Positions 26,774-35,389 are shown, counted from the first letter of the stretch. The stretch is DNA of 64,000 nucleotides from Rhizobium lentis (GCF_014200175.1 NZ_JACHBD010000001.1:682001-746000); one strand, 5' to 3'. Notes: generated by a model not told the origin, from the sequence alone. Translations and numbers: made by a program.

Positions 26774-27060
26774 TTATTTTGTCTTTTAAGGCACTTGAAG
26801 AATGGTTCGCCGTTGGTTTTTGGCCCGGGAGTCAATTTTCGCGGCAGTCAAGGATGACCACGTCGGCGCAGATGAATTGGCGGTCAGTCCCAGGAGTTTC
26901 ACTTGCGCGGCGGGAGTGGCCCAATACGGCGCTTGGCTAAGCCGCCGCGCGACCTCTCTGACCGGCGCTGCCGGACGGCGTGCAGGCCGAAATGACCGTG
27001 GGCGATAGGACTCAGTCAGATCAAATCGGGCCACCACGCCGAGTCGGCGCTCGCGACCAT

Positions 27061-27441
27061 CTATTTCGAACCGTGCATCGAAGGTTTGAGCTTGATCGCC
27101 ATGCTGATCTGGCCGCGGACAGAAATGAAACCGTCGCGGTTGTTGCCGCGTTGCATGTCGACGTTGTTGGTGATCCCGGTGATTTTGCAATCTTCCGCGA
27201 TTGTCTCCACGACGACCGAGCAGTTCCTCGACGCAATGTTGTATAGCGCCTTCTGGGCTTTTTGGACCTGCTCATCCATCTGAGCGCTTTGATCAAAGGG
27301 CAGCGACAGCGAGATGCTCGACTGAGCCGTGATATATCCCTCGGGTATCGTCCCGTTTCGCGGGAGTGCGGTTTGGGCAAAAGCGCCGGTTACGGCGAAG
27401 GTAAAAACGGTAACGGCACTACAAAAACGGGTAGCGATCAT
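27061..27441 (-). CDS. Hypothetical periplasmic protein
   Basis: This 126-residue protein has a signal peptide (MIATRFCSAVTVFTFAVTGA, cleavage near AFA-QT). The mature region is SISLSLPFDQSAQMDEQVQK followed by a pair of cysteines (NCSVVV and DCKITG), probably a disulfide. GGAGG 5 bases before ATG 27441 sets the start. No domain was recognised. It stands alone in a gene-poor stretch. Confidence 0.7.
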   Translation of the reverse strand: MIATRFCSAVTVFTFAVTGAFAQTALPRNGTIPEGYITAQSSISLSLPFDQSAQMDEQVQKAQKALYNIASRNCSVVVETIAEDCKITGITNNVDMQRGNNRDGFISVRGQISMAIKLKPSMHGSK

Positions 27442-27622
27442 CAAAACCTCCATGATCCGCTACGCATCGCATGAGGCGATTAACTCTGGCTGACGCATTT
27501 ACCTAAAATTGCACTCGTCGTTACCAATCACCTCTGAAACGGTACGGCCATGCGACGCGTCGCCGTCCCGATCCGCATGTTGAATGCGTGGTCCGCCAAG
27601 GGCCATGGCGGGCAAAGCCATC

Positions 27623-27817
27623 CTAATAACTGCAAGAACGCCCATCGCTCGGCCTGAACCCATCCGTGCAAGCCGGATTAAGCGGGCGACTTTCCTGATA
27701 GTAACCGCCGTTGATCGACGACGTCTGGTCGAGGTCAGGGGACGAAGTGCAGGCCGAAGTGATCGTGGCAAGGCTGATCAGCGTTCCGGTCGCGACAAGT
27801 GCGAAAAAGCGGTTCAT
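27623..27817 (-). CDS. Small lipoprotein (64 aa)
   Basis: The signal sequence MNRFFALVATGTLISLATIT ends in the lipobox ITSAC, so Cys23 would be lipidated. The mature part is short and polar, rich in Ser and Tyr with two further cysteines near the end. AGGAGA lies upstream. Function is unknown. Confidence 0.65.
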   Translation of the reverse strand: MNRFFALVATGTLISLATITSACTSSPDLDQTSSINGGYYQESRPLNPACTDGFRPSDGRSCSY

Positions 27818-28043
27818 CTGAGCTTCTCCTTCGGAGGGCTTGGGTTTAGCCCAAGCGCTCAGTCTACCACGCCACGTCGGCAGCCGCCGAGGATTTATGG
27901 TGGCAGCGTGGCCCGACGGGCTCTTCTAACGCCAATGTGATCATCCACTGTCACATAACTGTCATGCAAAATTGCCCATTGCGACGGCAGCTTGGGCAAA
28001 ATATATGCTGGCGACTAACAAAAAAAAGAATGAGTGAAATACC

Positions 28044-28190
28044 ATGAGTGCCATACAGAAACTTTTCAACCGCAATCTTCTGTCCCGTTTCGTGACCGGT
28101 CTCGGTGCGGTTCCCCAGCGTTTCCGCGAAGTCCGCGAAGAGCGCAAGCCGGCCATCCATCCGTCTTTCATGGACGATTTCGGCGCTTAA
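28044..28190 (+). CDS. Small hypothetical protein (48 aa)
   Basis: The frame reads MSAIQKLFNRNLLSRFVTGL and ends HPSFMDDFGA. It is basic and amphipathic at the N-terminus, and codon third positions are GC-rich as in real genes here. The upstream Shine-Dalgarno is weak. No family was recognised. Confidence 0.45.
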   Translation: MSAIQKLFNRNLLSRFVTGLGAVPQRFREVREERKPAIHPSFMDDFGA

Positions 28191-28325
28191 TTCAGCGCTG
28201 CATCCTTTAGCGGTCACGCCAAATCCGGTTCCGGATAATGTAAGGCTTTCCGCCAGGGATAGCGAAGTAAGAACCGCAGGAAAGAATGCGCTCCACCACG
28301 CAGTTGCGGTCCTAGCCACACAAGC

Positions 28326-28655
28326 TCCCCGCCCTCCGTCGTCCTCGGGCTTGACCCGAGGATCCATAGCCCCAAGCAATGCGTTGGCGTTCGTACTGAC
28401 AATGGCGACCGCAGACCAGTAGCTCGTGCGCGTGCGGCATGGATACTCGGGTCAAGCCCGAGTATGACGGAGGGTGGGAGACGCGGTTGTCAGGAAGCGG
28501 GACGCCCGGAGGAATTCCAGCAAAATGCGCGAGCTGTTTCGGACAAGAACCGCTTAAAAGGGCGGTAATTCCTAAAACCAGCGTGGACTTGCGATCCTTG
28601 CAGCGCAGACTCCCCGCCCTCCGTGGTCTCAGGGCTTGACCCGCGGAACTGCGGT
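28326..28655. repeat. Three copies of a CGGGCTTGACCCGAG-type palindromic repeat
   Basis: Copies lie at about 28326-28372, 28436-28477 (inverted) and 28609-28655, each with a CCCTCCGT flank and a GGCTTGACCC core. The intervening sequence shows no supported gene. A partial relative occurs near 41305-41330. Confidence 0.7.
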
Positions 28656-28664
28656 TGCGCGTTC

Positions 28665-29216
28665 TCAGTTGACCGCGGGTGCCGCCGGTTCACCCCAGCT
28701 CGATACGGGTTGGCCGGCTTTGGTCGCCACGCTGATATCGTGGAGCGCGAGCGAAGCCTGCAGCTGCCGCATGTCGTTGCAGCGGTTGATGATGCCGCCG
28801 ATATATTGCACGCAGTCACTGGCGCTGCCCTGTACAGAGCCCGTCGCCCAATCCTTGACGATGCCGTCAGTGCCCACCAGGAAATAGGAAAGCCGGTTGT
28901 TTTGCGACACGGTCGAGCTGCCGACCAGGCCGGCGAAATTCGTGCCGGTCTCGGTCTTGGCGGCAGGCGCCATGTGCCGGTAGCTCGTCATGCCGTTTTT
29001 CAACGGCGTCGCGCCGATCATCGGGCCGTAGGTGGCGCCAGAGCCGGAAAGCAGCGCCATCGGGGACTGGCCGAGATTGGCGATCTCCGCGTAGGGTTTG
29101 CCCAGCGCATAGCTGGTGAAGGAGCGGTAGGCGGCGTTCTCCGCCTTTTCCGCCACCTGAGTGCAGCCCGCCAGGCCGATGGCGAGGCCGATTGATAGAA
29201 TTGTTATGATGCGCAT
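28665..29216 (-). CDS. Hypothetical lipoprotein (183 aa)
   Basis: MRIITILSIGLAIGLAGC is a lipoprotein signal with lipobox LAGC at residue 18. The mature protein has repeated Gly/Ser stretches and a middle NNRLSYFLVGTDGIVKDWAT, which is reminiscent of a small beta-rich domain. Two cysteines (DCVQYI, RCNDM) could bond. AAGGGGG precedes ATG 29216 by 5 bases, fixing the start. Likely inner- or outer-membrane anchored; role unknown. Confidence 0.7.
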   Translation of the reverse strand: MRIITILSIGLAIGLAGCTQVAEKAENAAYRSFTSYALGKPYAEIANLGQSPMALLSGSGATYGPMIGATPLKNGMTSYRHMAPAAKTETGTNFAGLVGSSTVSQNNRLSYFLVGTDGIVKDWATGSVQGSASDCVQYIGGIINRCNDMRQLQASLALHDISVATKAGQPVSSWGEPAAPAVN

Positions 29217-29259
29217 GTCGTCCCCCTTGCCGGGCACAGCGTGTCCAAAAGCCCCAATT

Positions 29260-29640
29260 TCTTAACCCGCCGTATTTGCCGTCAGGTTTGGGGATTTGGG
29301 AAGGTGGTGCGCCTTTAACGAACCCGCAGGAATGGAGAGGCTGTGCCGTGGCCGGCTCCTCTGCCCTGCCGGGCTTCTCCCCCACGGGGGCCAAACCTTC
29401 GCACCCGTTTACCGCTTCGTCGGGCTGTGACGTTAGTTGTTGAGATGGACATCGCGCCCAGCCAACCTCCCCACCTGTGGAGGAGATGCCCGGCAGGGCA
29501 GAGGGGGCTCACACGGCACACCCTCCCTGCCACCCGCCGCCCCGCAGATTTTTCTCTCGCCACACACTCGCCCTTCCCTTCCGCCGCAATAGCTTCACAA
29601 TCAACCGACAGAAAGTTCATCCGGGAAACGACAACTAGGG
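29260..29640. repeat. Gene-free stretch with palindromic repeat pair
   Basis: No gene is supported. Inverted GGGCTTCTCCCCCACGGGGG-like text at about 29370-29395 and CACCTGTGGAGGAGATGCCC at about 29470-29490 belong to the CTTCTCCCC palindrome family also found at 2958, 15930 and 45349. Confidence 0.6.
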
Positions 29641-29648
29641 AATGAAAC

Positions 29649-30380
29649 ATGGCGCCGATTCTGTCCAAGACTGTTCTGATGACTGCCCTTTTGGCCCTGC
29701 CGCTGGCGGCAGCGCCTGTATTGGCGCAGGAGGCAAAGCCGCGCGAGGTGATCTCGGTGACGGGCGATGGCGAATCGTCCATGGCGCCCGACATGGCCAT
29801 CGTTACTCTTAGCGTCGTCAAGCAGGCGAAAACCGCCCGCGAAGCGCTCGACGAGAACAACAAGGCGATGAAAGACGTGCTCGACTCGCTGAAGAGCGGC
29901 GGCATCGCCGAGCGCGATCTGCAAACCTCCGGCTTTTCCATTCAGCCGCAATATAATTATCCGCAGCCGGTCGACGGCCAGCAGCAGCAGCCGCAGCTGA
30001 TCGGCTATCAGACGATCAATGCGGTCACCGTCAGGCTGCGCGATCTTGCCAAACTCGGCCAGGTGATCGACCAGTCCGTCACGCTCGGCATCAACCAGGG
30101 CGGTGACATCCAGTTCACCAACGACAAACCGGAAGCAGCGCTCGAAGATGCGCGCAAAAACGCCGTAACCGAGGCGGTCAAGAAGGCGAAGACGCTGAGC
30201 GAAGCCGCCGGCGTCAAGCTCGGTCGTATCATCGAGATCAACGAGAATGAGCCTCGCCCGCTGCCGCAGCCGGCCTATCGCGCCACAATGATGAAGGAAG
30301 CCGACGCCGCCGTTCCCGTCCAGGGCGGCGAGACCACTTACCATGTCAGCGTCACGGTGACGTTTGCGATCGAGCCGTGA
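29649..30380 (+). CDS. SIMPL domain (DUF541) periplasmic protein
   Basis: This 243-residue protein has a Sec signal (MAPILSKTVLMTALLALPLA, cleavage after VLA/Q near residue 26). The SIMPL pattern follows: EVISVTGDGESSMAPDMAIV, then DVLDSLKSGGIAERDLQTSG and IQPQYNYPQP. The C-terminal half has NAVTVRLRDLAKLGQVID and EAVKKAKTLSEAAGVKLG. Relatives include BP26/OMP28 of Brucella and YggE, linked to envelope stability and oxidative stress. The gene is monocistronic and flanked by repeats. Confidence 0.9.
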   Translation: MAPILSKTVLMTALLALPLAAAPVLAQEAKPREVISVTGDGESSMAPDMAIVTLSVVKQAKTAREALDENNKAMKDVLDSLKSGGIAERDLQTSGFSIQPQYNYPQPVDGQQQQPQLIGYQTINAVTVRLRDLAKLGQVIDQSVTLGINQGGDIQFTNDKPEAALEDARKNAVTEAVKKAKTLSEAAGVKLGRIIEINENEPRPLPQPAYRATMMKEADAAVPVQGGETTYHVSVTVTFAIEP

Positions 30381-30462
30381 AATGGAGGCGCGACGCGTCC
30401 TTTCCGACGTGCGGCGTCCGAATTCGGTCAATTGCTCTGTCGTCATGTTTGGGCTTGGCCTG

Positions 30463-30633
30463 CCAAGACCCCTCCCTCCTCCCCAAAAGGGGGAGGGGCT
30501 AGCTGCAACCCGTGGCGCTCAAACAAGAGACGTCTTTCTGGCTGTCAGCGTTCTAAGGATGCTACGATGGAAATTATGCGAAGCGGTGCAGCAAGTTAGT
30601 CCCTCCCCCTAGTGGGAGGGGTTGGGGAAGGGT
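30463..30633. repeat. Inverted pair of CCCCTCCCTCCTCCCC-type repeats
   Basis: AGACCCCTCCCTCCTCCCC at about 30468-30486 and its inverted partner GAGGGGTTGGGGAAGGGTCT at about 30615-30634 could close a ~170-base hairpin. The same family occurs at 16127-16224. No gene is seen between them. Confidence 0.7.
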
Positions 30634-30734
30634 CTACCGCGCGCACAAAGCAATCCACAAAAAGAAAACCGCCTTGCCGATCCGGGGGATTGGCAAAGGC
30701 GGCTCTTGCCGCCGAGGCGATATTGCAGATGATA

Positions 30735-31073
30735 TCAGCGACGCAGCGCCGGGCAGCCGCGGACGTTGCCGAAGCTCATTTCGTCGGGGCCGCGGCGGGT
30801 CCAGCCCTGGACGATGACGCGGCGCGGGGTGATGTCGACGACGCGGGCGCGGCGGAGGCCGTAATCGCGGGCGAGATCTTCGGCGAGCCTGGGATCACAG
30901 CCGCGCGGACGGCGATCGAAGCCCGGAGGCGGACGGCGGTAATCGCGCGGCGGCTCACGCTCCGGATCGCCGATAATGATACTGAATTGCGCAGCGGCCG
31001 GGGCCGCGGTGCTGGCAAGGGTGCCTGTTATCAGCATGGCGGCAAGACCCGCCTTTGCCAGAAACTGCATCAT
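30735..31073 (-). CDS. Small secreted basic protein, paralogue A
   Basis: This 112-residue protein has a signal peptide (MMQFLAKAGLAAMLITGTLA, cleavage near AAAQF). A proline/arginine-rich linker leads to a C-terminal module with CDPRLAEDLARDYGLRRARV, then VVDITPRRVIVQGWTRRG and GNVRGCPALRR. The two cysteines probably pair. The same module is in the neighbouring gene at 31302-31607, so they are tandem paralogues. Role unknown; a periplasmic or secreted location is likely. Confidence 0.75.
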   Translation of the reverse strand: MMQFLAKAGLAAMLITGTLASTAAPAAAQFSIIIGDPEREPPRDYRRPPPGFDRRPRGCDPRLAEDLARDYGLRRARVVDITPRRVIVQGWTRRGPDEMSFGNVRGCPALRR

Positions 31074-31301
31074 CGAAAAACCTTTCGTTTTAAAGTCGGT
31101 GCGGCCAAGCCGCCGTCCCCATCACGCCTGAGGCATCTCCGGGAATCACTTATACAGAGCAGAGAAGAGACGGCTGAAAGTGTCGCCGTCAAGGCAAAAT
31201 GGCCGGCAAGCCTCGTATCAGCGCTTGCCGGCCGGGTTCGCAATGTCCGCGTGTCTTTTTGAAACACACAAAGGACGCTGCAGCCCGTTCGGACCGGTTC
31301 G

Positions 31302-31607
31302 TCAGCGGCGGATCACCGGGCAGCCGCGGACATTGGCGAAGACCATCCTGTCCCAGCCGCGGCGGTCACGCCCGGCAACGACGACGACGCGCGGCGACAT
31401 GCGGGTGATATGGGCTCTGCGCAGGCCGAAGTCCCGCGCCTTGCGCACCGCATGCATCGGCGAGCAGCCGCGGATCGGGCGATGATATTGCGCCTCGACG
31501 ATGAGGTTCGTCTGCGGCCCGGCGGCAGCGGCCGTGGAGATCGTCGCCGGAATGGATGAAAGGGCAAGCACTGCGGCAAGGCAAGCCTTGGTGAGGAAAT
31601 GCGTCAT
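31302..31607 (-). CDS. Small secreted basic protein, paralogue B
   Basis: This 101-residue protein starts MTHFLTKACLAAVLALSSIP with cleavage near TAAAA. The module CSPMHAVRKARDFGLRRAHI, then RMSPRVVVVAGRDRRGWD and ANVRGCPVIRR, aligns with paralogue A (shared GLRRAxI/V, PRxVxV, NVRGCPxxRR). The start at 31607 is preferred over the longer in-frame 31718 because the signal peptide begins there. Confidence 0.75.
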   Translation of the reverse strand: MTHFLTKACLAAVLALSSIPATISTAAAAGPQTNLIVEAQYHRPIRGCSPMHAVRKARDFGLRRAHITRMSPRVVVVAGRDRRGWDRMVFANVRGCPVIRR

Positions 31608-31786
31608 CAGCTGTCTCCGTCGATTGGTCTTTGTTTTTTCAACTTCTCCCTGAGGGGATTGTCTCGACAGTAGACGCTGCAAGCTGAATGGCGTTCGAAC
31701 CGGCCATTCAGTTTGCATTCACAAGACGATGAGCAGTTTTTCGCCCGATGGGAGTCGAGCGATCACCCGCGTCCGGCGCCGCTCTC

Positions 31787-32209
31787 TCAGGAACCGAGAT
31801 GCAGCACGATCTCGCGCCGGTGCGGGCGGTCGCGATGTTCGAAGAGGTATATGCCCTGCCAGGTGCCGAGCATCAGCCGGCCGCGCGCGACGGGAATGCC
31901 GATCGACACCTGCGTCAGCGCCGCCTTGATATGGGCCGGCATATCGTCAGGCCCTTCGGCCCTGTGCACGACCCAGCCCATCGACGGATCGGAGGCCGGC
32001 GGCACGAGGCGGCGGAAGAAGGAAAGAAGGTCGCTGAGCACATCCGGATCGGCATTTTCCTGGATCAGCAGCGAGCAGGAGGTGTGGCGCACGAAGACGG
32101 TGAGAAGCCCCTCCTCCCGCCCGGAGGCGCCGACGAAGGCTTCGGCCTGGTCGGTGAATTCGTAAAGGCCCTGGCCGCGGGTGGCCAAGGTGAGTATTGT
32201 CTGGGGCAC
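31787..32209 (-). CDS. YjbQ family protein (secondary thiamine-phosphate synthase-type)
   Basis: This protein has about 140 residues, the usual size. PQTILTLATRGQGLYEFTD opens the single UPF0047/YjbQ domain; the conserved triplet HTSCSLLIQENADPDVLSDL and the metal-site region GWVVHRAEGPDDMPAHIKA are intact, as is GTWQGIYLFEHRDRPHRREI near the end. GTG 32209 is taken as start from the homologue-like N-terminus, with GGAGA 9 bases upstream; ATG 32257 would add 16 residues. Members have weak thiamine-phosphate synthase activity; the physiological role is unclear. Confidence 0.85.
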   Translation of the reverse strand: MPQTILTLATRGQGLYEFTDQAEAFVGASGREEGLLTVFVRHTSCSLLIQENADPDVLSDLLSFFRRLVPPASDPSMGWVVHRAEGPDDMPAHIKAALTQVSIGIPVARGRLMLGTWQGIYLFEHRDRPHRREIVLHLGS

Positions 32210-32301
32210 GGGCGCTCTCCGTCTCGCAATGATTTCTCCCGCGAATTGGCGCGCCATGACGGCCGAGTCAATGCCTGGCTCGGCAGGTGACGGCGCCGGT
32301 G

Positions 32302-32576
32302 TCAGAGCTTCAGCAGCGTCTCGAAACCGCCATAGATCATCCGCTTGCCGTCGAACGGCATCTGCCATTCATCGCCCTTGAGCCGCGGATCGGCCATCAC
32401 CTTGGCATTGATTTCGTCGCGCTCTGCCGGGACCGATAGGTGATCCAGGAGAAAACCACCAGCTCGTCCTCCTTGGCCTGCACGGTCCATAGCGAGCCGG
32501 CGAAGGTCGAGAATTTCTTGTAGGCCTCGATATTCTTCCTCGGCACCGCCACGACGAAACCATCGACATAGGACAT
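32302..32576 (-). pseudogene. DUF1428 family gene, internally deleted and frameshifted
   Basis: From ATG 32576 the frame reads MSYVDGFVVAVPRKNIEAYK and reaches ELVVFSWITYRS. It then needs one extra base (CGGCA for expected CGGGCA near 32427) to continue AERDEINAKVMADPRL and MPFDGKRMIYGGFETLL to the stop at 32302. DUF1428 proteins are about 115-120 residues. Here about 25-30 residues between AYKK and AKEDE are also missing. The gene is therefore doubly damaged unless sequencing error is involved. Confidence 0.75.
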
Positions 32577-32602
32577 TGCACGTCTCCTCGCTCCATCCTC
32601 GT

Positions 32603-32705
32603 TAAAGCGCGTCGCATCAAATTTGATTCATGCGACGCGCTTTAGCTCTTTGTTTTTATGCATGTCGTTGTCCCCGAACCGCTGCACACTTCCGGGCGAC
32701 ATGCA
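32603..32705. repeat. Rhizobial intergenic repeat, third copy
   Basis: TAAAGCGCGTCGCATCAAAT pairs with ATTTGATTCATGCGACGCGC, then TTTAGC, a T-rich linker and CATGTCGTTGTCCCCGAACC. This is the family seen at 20306-20490. It is a strong hairpin by itself. Confidence 0.75.
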
Positions 32706-32774
32706 TTAGCGGGAGAGATAGGAGGTCCGAGGGGCCGGTCCAGGAGTGGAGCGGCAAGCGGGCTTGTCAGGCAG

Positions 32775-33383
32775 TCACGGCCCGTTCACCAGCTTGAGGA
32801 TGAGCTGCTGGATATTGCCGCCTTCGCCCATTTCGACCTTGTCGAAGTCGCGGCCGCGCTGGCGTTGCCGTGCGGAGATTTCGCCGAGACGCCGCGTCAG
32901 TTCGACCCTGATCTTCTTGCAGTCGGGATCGTCGGCAGCGGTCAGGCCGATGCTCGTCGCCTCGATTTCCCTGACCATCTCCTTGATGGTCTCGCCGTGC
33001 ACCCGCTCATGTGCGGCAACGCCTGATATGAAACCTTCCCAGCTGCCCTTGACGGCCGGCGGCAGCGCGGTCGAGGGCTTGGGCAGCGTGTAGGTGATGA
33101 TGAGCTTTGGCTTGTTGGTCGTGATCACGCAGGCGTTGCCCTGCGGTTCGTATTTGCGCGTCCAGGTGAGCTTGAACGTCGTATGCGCGATCACCCGGCC
33201 GGTGACCCCGGCCTTCGGCCCGTGCTCGCCGATCGATTCGTAGAGCGCAGCACCCGACCTGCCCGAGATCGCATAGGGCCGCACCTCTTCCACCGCCTGC
33301 CATCCCTCGGCCAGTGCTGCCGCCGGCAGCGAGGCGAAAACCGCCGCCAACATGAAAGATATGAATTTTGACCTCACGCGCAT
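32775..33383 (-). CDS. DUF922 family putative zinc protease, periplasmic
   Basis: This 202-residue protein has a signal peptide (SKFISFMLAAVFASLPAAAL, cleavage near ALA-E). The catalytic-type motif AAHERVHGETIKEM (HExxH-like, HERVH) is at about residue 125, preceded by the conserved SWEGFISG. Cys pairs in NACVITTN and DPDCKKI may bond. DUF922 proteins are predicted secreted Zn-dependent proteases. ATG 33383 is chosen because the signal peptide begins there. The transposon-like repeat at 33409 lies just upstream and may contribute to its promoter. Confidence 0.8.
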   Translation of the reverse strand: MRVRSKFISFMLAAVFASLPAAALAEGWQAVEEVRPYAISGRSGAALYESIGEHGPKAGVTGRVIAHTTFKLTWTRKYEPQGNACVITTNKPKLIITYTLPKPSTALPPAVKGSWEGFISGVAAHERVHGETIKEMVREIEATSIGLTAADDPDCKKIRVELTRRLGEISARQRQRGRDFDKVEMGEGGNIQQLILKLVNGP

Positions 33384-33408
33384 CCCCAAACAATGTTTTG
33401 GCGCGACC

Positions 33409-33765
33409 TTAGAGCCTTTCCTGGTCAAATTGAAGCATTCTGCCGGAGCAGGTTTTCGTCGGGGCAGAGGCGATTGGCGATGGGCATACCCAAGGTACGT
33501 CCGAGCCGATCGCCTCTGATCCTGGCGGAAAGATGCCCGGCCCACCGGCCGCACCGCTTCGCCGTGGCGAAGCGATCAGTGCGTCCGGCGATTCTGAGTC
33601 TCGCAGATTTGCCAGGCAAATCTGCGAGAGGGTTGGCTGAAACGGGCCGGCTGATCAACCGGCCGGCTTTGCCGTAGAGCTGGGCTACGACGCGCGCCGG
33701 CCGGTCGACCATCCGACTCCGTTTGAGCCAACAGAATGCTTCAATTTGACCAGGAAAGGCTCTAA
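33409..33765. mobile_element. MITE-like ~357-bp element with terminal inverted repeats, copy 1
   Basis: The ends TTAGAGCCTTTCCTGGTCAA and its inverted partner TTGACCAGGAAAGGCTCTAA continue to about 34 bp of near-perfect terminal repeat reaching CATTCTG/CAGAATG. Inside are further hairpins, including a 14-bp stem at 33600-33628 (CTCGCAGATTTGCC). There is no transposase or credible reading frame. A second copy in opposite orientation lies at 52242-52597. Confidence 0.8.
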
Positions 33766-33938
33766 CGAGAGCCGTCGAAGCTTTCAACGCATCATGCGTC
33801 GGCAGGCATCATTCCAGGGTCAGCAGCAGGATGGCGAAACCACGTCGATCCGCCCAGCATTTTCCATAGGGATCAATGGCCAGCCCCGGGAACAATTGTC
33901 TTCATCGGTGATTTCCCCTCTGACGCGCAGGAAAGAAC

Positions 33939-34184
33939 ATGGCTCGCTACTATTTCGATCTACACAACGGGGAAGGTCCAACCCGCGACGAGCACGGAAC
34001 CGAGCTCAAATCTCGTGAGGACATTCCAAAAGAGGTGACCCGCATCCTGCTGGATGTGGCCCGCGACGAACTGCCCGCGGGTGATCGCATGACGATCGCC
34101 ATCACCGTCCGCGACGAAAGCGGCGAACCAGTCACGGTTGCCAGCCTCGTCTTCAGCAATGAATGGCTCGACGTCCTGCGATAA
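33939..34184 (+). CDS. DUF6894 small protein
   Basis: This 81-residue protein has the family opening MARYYFDLHNGEGPTRDEHG and middle KEVTRILLDVARDELP, ending VTVASLVFSNEWLDV. These small proteins are abundant in Rhizobium and Methylobacterium; function unknown. GGAAAGAAC precedes the ATG. It is monocistronic. Confidence 0.8.
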   Translation: MARYYFDLHNGEGPTRDEHGTELKSREDIPKEVTRILLDVARDELPAGDRMTIAITVRDESGEPVTVASLVFSNEWLDVLR

Positions 34185-34202
34185 CGGCTGGCGTCGGCCG
34201 CC

Positions 34203-34601
34203 TCAGAAGGTGCCGGCCTCCGGAGAGGCCATTTCCTCGATGCTGTCGACGCGGTCCGGATAGAAGGCGAGATGGCCCTTGATGTTGCTGACGGCGGCAT
34301 TCGGCGCCTCATAGGTCCAGACGGCATTCTCTGCGGGTTCGCCTCCCGGAATGATGCTGTAATAGGCCGCGTTGCCCTTATAGGGGCAATGCGTGCGATG
34401 ATCGGTGCGCTGCAGCAGCGACATGTCGACATCCTTGCGCGGAATATATTGCACCGGCGGATAGGAGGCTTCGCGCAGCGTCAGCGCGTCGCGGCTGTCG
34501 GCGACCGTCCTGCCGCCGAGCGTGACGACGACGCGGCAGGGATTGTGCTCGACGGTGATCGGGTGATCCGGACCGGGGATCTTGATCGATTTATCTGACA
34601 T
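34203..34601 (-). CDS. DUF427 domain protein
   Basis: This 132-residue protein has HPITVEHNPCRVVVTLGGRT, YIPRKDVDMSLLQRTDHRTH and CPYKGNAAYYSI, the conserved core of DUF427 (PF04248). The start at 34601 (MSDKSIKIPGPDHP) fits family length. The Cys-His region HCPYKGxA may bind ligand or metal. Function unknown. Confidence 0.88.
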   Translation of the reverse strand: MSDKSIKIPGPDHPITVEHNPCRVVVTLGGRTVADSRDALTLREASYPPVQYIPRKDVDMSLLQRTDHRTHCPYKGNAAYYSIIPGGEPAENAVWTYEAPNAAVSNIKGHLAFYPDRVDSIEEMASPEAGTF

Positions 34602-34694
34602 GCGGTTCGTCTCCAGAAGCGATCGATCCCCGGAAGATAGGGCGGGCATGCCGCCGGCCCAAGGTGTGAATGCTCCGTCCGGGCGCGATCCGCT

Positions 34695-35387
34695 TCAGAC
34701 TTCGAAATGCGGCGATGCTGCACTGAGCAGCGCCGCTTTCGGCGCCGCCGGCCAGGCCTTCGCCAGCTGATCCGCGAGCGTTGACACCAGCCTGCCGATA
34801 TCCGCCTCGGCCGAGGCATGCAGCGCCTCGGCAACGATCAGCACCGACCGCGTCGTCTGCCGCACCGCCGAAAGCCCGCTCTGCCGGTTCGTCCAGCGCC
34901 GCGCATGGGCCCTCGCCTCGCCATCGGCGAAGATCACCTCGTTCGGCTCGGGATGTTCGATGTCGCCGCCGAAGGTCAGATAGGTCTCGTCACCCGTCGC
35001 CGGCCGAACCTCGAGATCGCCGGCGATCTTTTCGACATCGAAGACGGCAATGGGAATAGCGAAGGCGAGCGAGGCCGCATTGCAGAGATCGACGAGCGGA
35101 TGCAGGCGCGGCAGCGTGTGCTCCTGGCGGAAGCGGCGCAGCAGCGCTTCGGAGGCCGACCGATATTGCGTCGGCTTCAACCCCATTAGGGAAAAGCCGC
35201 GCCGCCAGGCCCGTATCTCCGGAAATTCGCTTTCCTGGGCGCCGTCGAGCCGGGCCTCGGCAATCGCTCCGAAGCTTGTTATCGACGCCTCGACGTCCAC
35301 ATTGGCATCGATGCCGGTGGCATAGAGGGCGCCGGCGCGAAGCTCGGGAAAGGTCTGCCAGAGGGCGGCGGAATGGTTGAAACGCAT
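34695..35387 (-). CDS. B3/B4 domain protein (tRNA-editing-like)
   Basis: This 230-residue protein resembles the B3/4 domain of phenylalanyl-tRNA synthetase beta as a stand-alone module: FPELRAGALYATGIDANVDV, the central HPLVDLCNAASLAFAIPIAV and DIEHPEPNEVIFADGEARAH. Free B3/4 proteins are thought to clear misacylated tRNA or bind amino acids. ATG 35387 follows GGGGAG by 6 bases and lies 2 bases after the EamA stop, so the two genes were co-transcribed. Confidence 0.85.
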   Translation of the reverse strand: MRFNHSAALWQTFPELRAGALYATGIDANVDVEASITSFGAIAEARLDGAQESEFPEIRAWRRGFSLMGLKPTQYRSASEALLRRFRQEHTLPRLHPLVDLCNAASLAFAIPIAVFDVEKIAGDLEVRPATGDETYLTFGGDIEHPEPNEVIFADGEARAHARRWTNRQSGLSAVRQTTRSVLIVAEALHASAEADIGRLVSTLADQLAKAWPAAPKAALLSAASPHFEV

Positions 35388-35389
35388 GC

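Noticed and set aside
28326..28655. CRISPR-like repeat cluster
   Set aside because: Three copies in mixed orientation with uneven spacing and palindromic cores; no cas genes. The other repeat blocks (16 kb, 36.4 kb) fail for the same reasons.
33393..33787. Short coding frames within the MITE-like element (both strands)
   Set aside because: They read through the terminal inverted repeats, so the same peptide appears at both ends (AFPGQIEAFC); no ribosome site or family.
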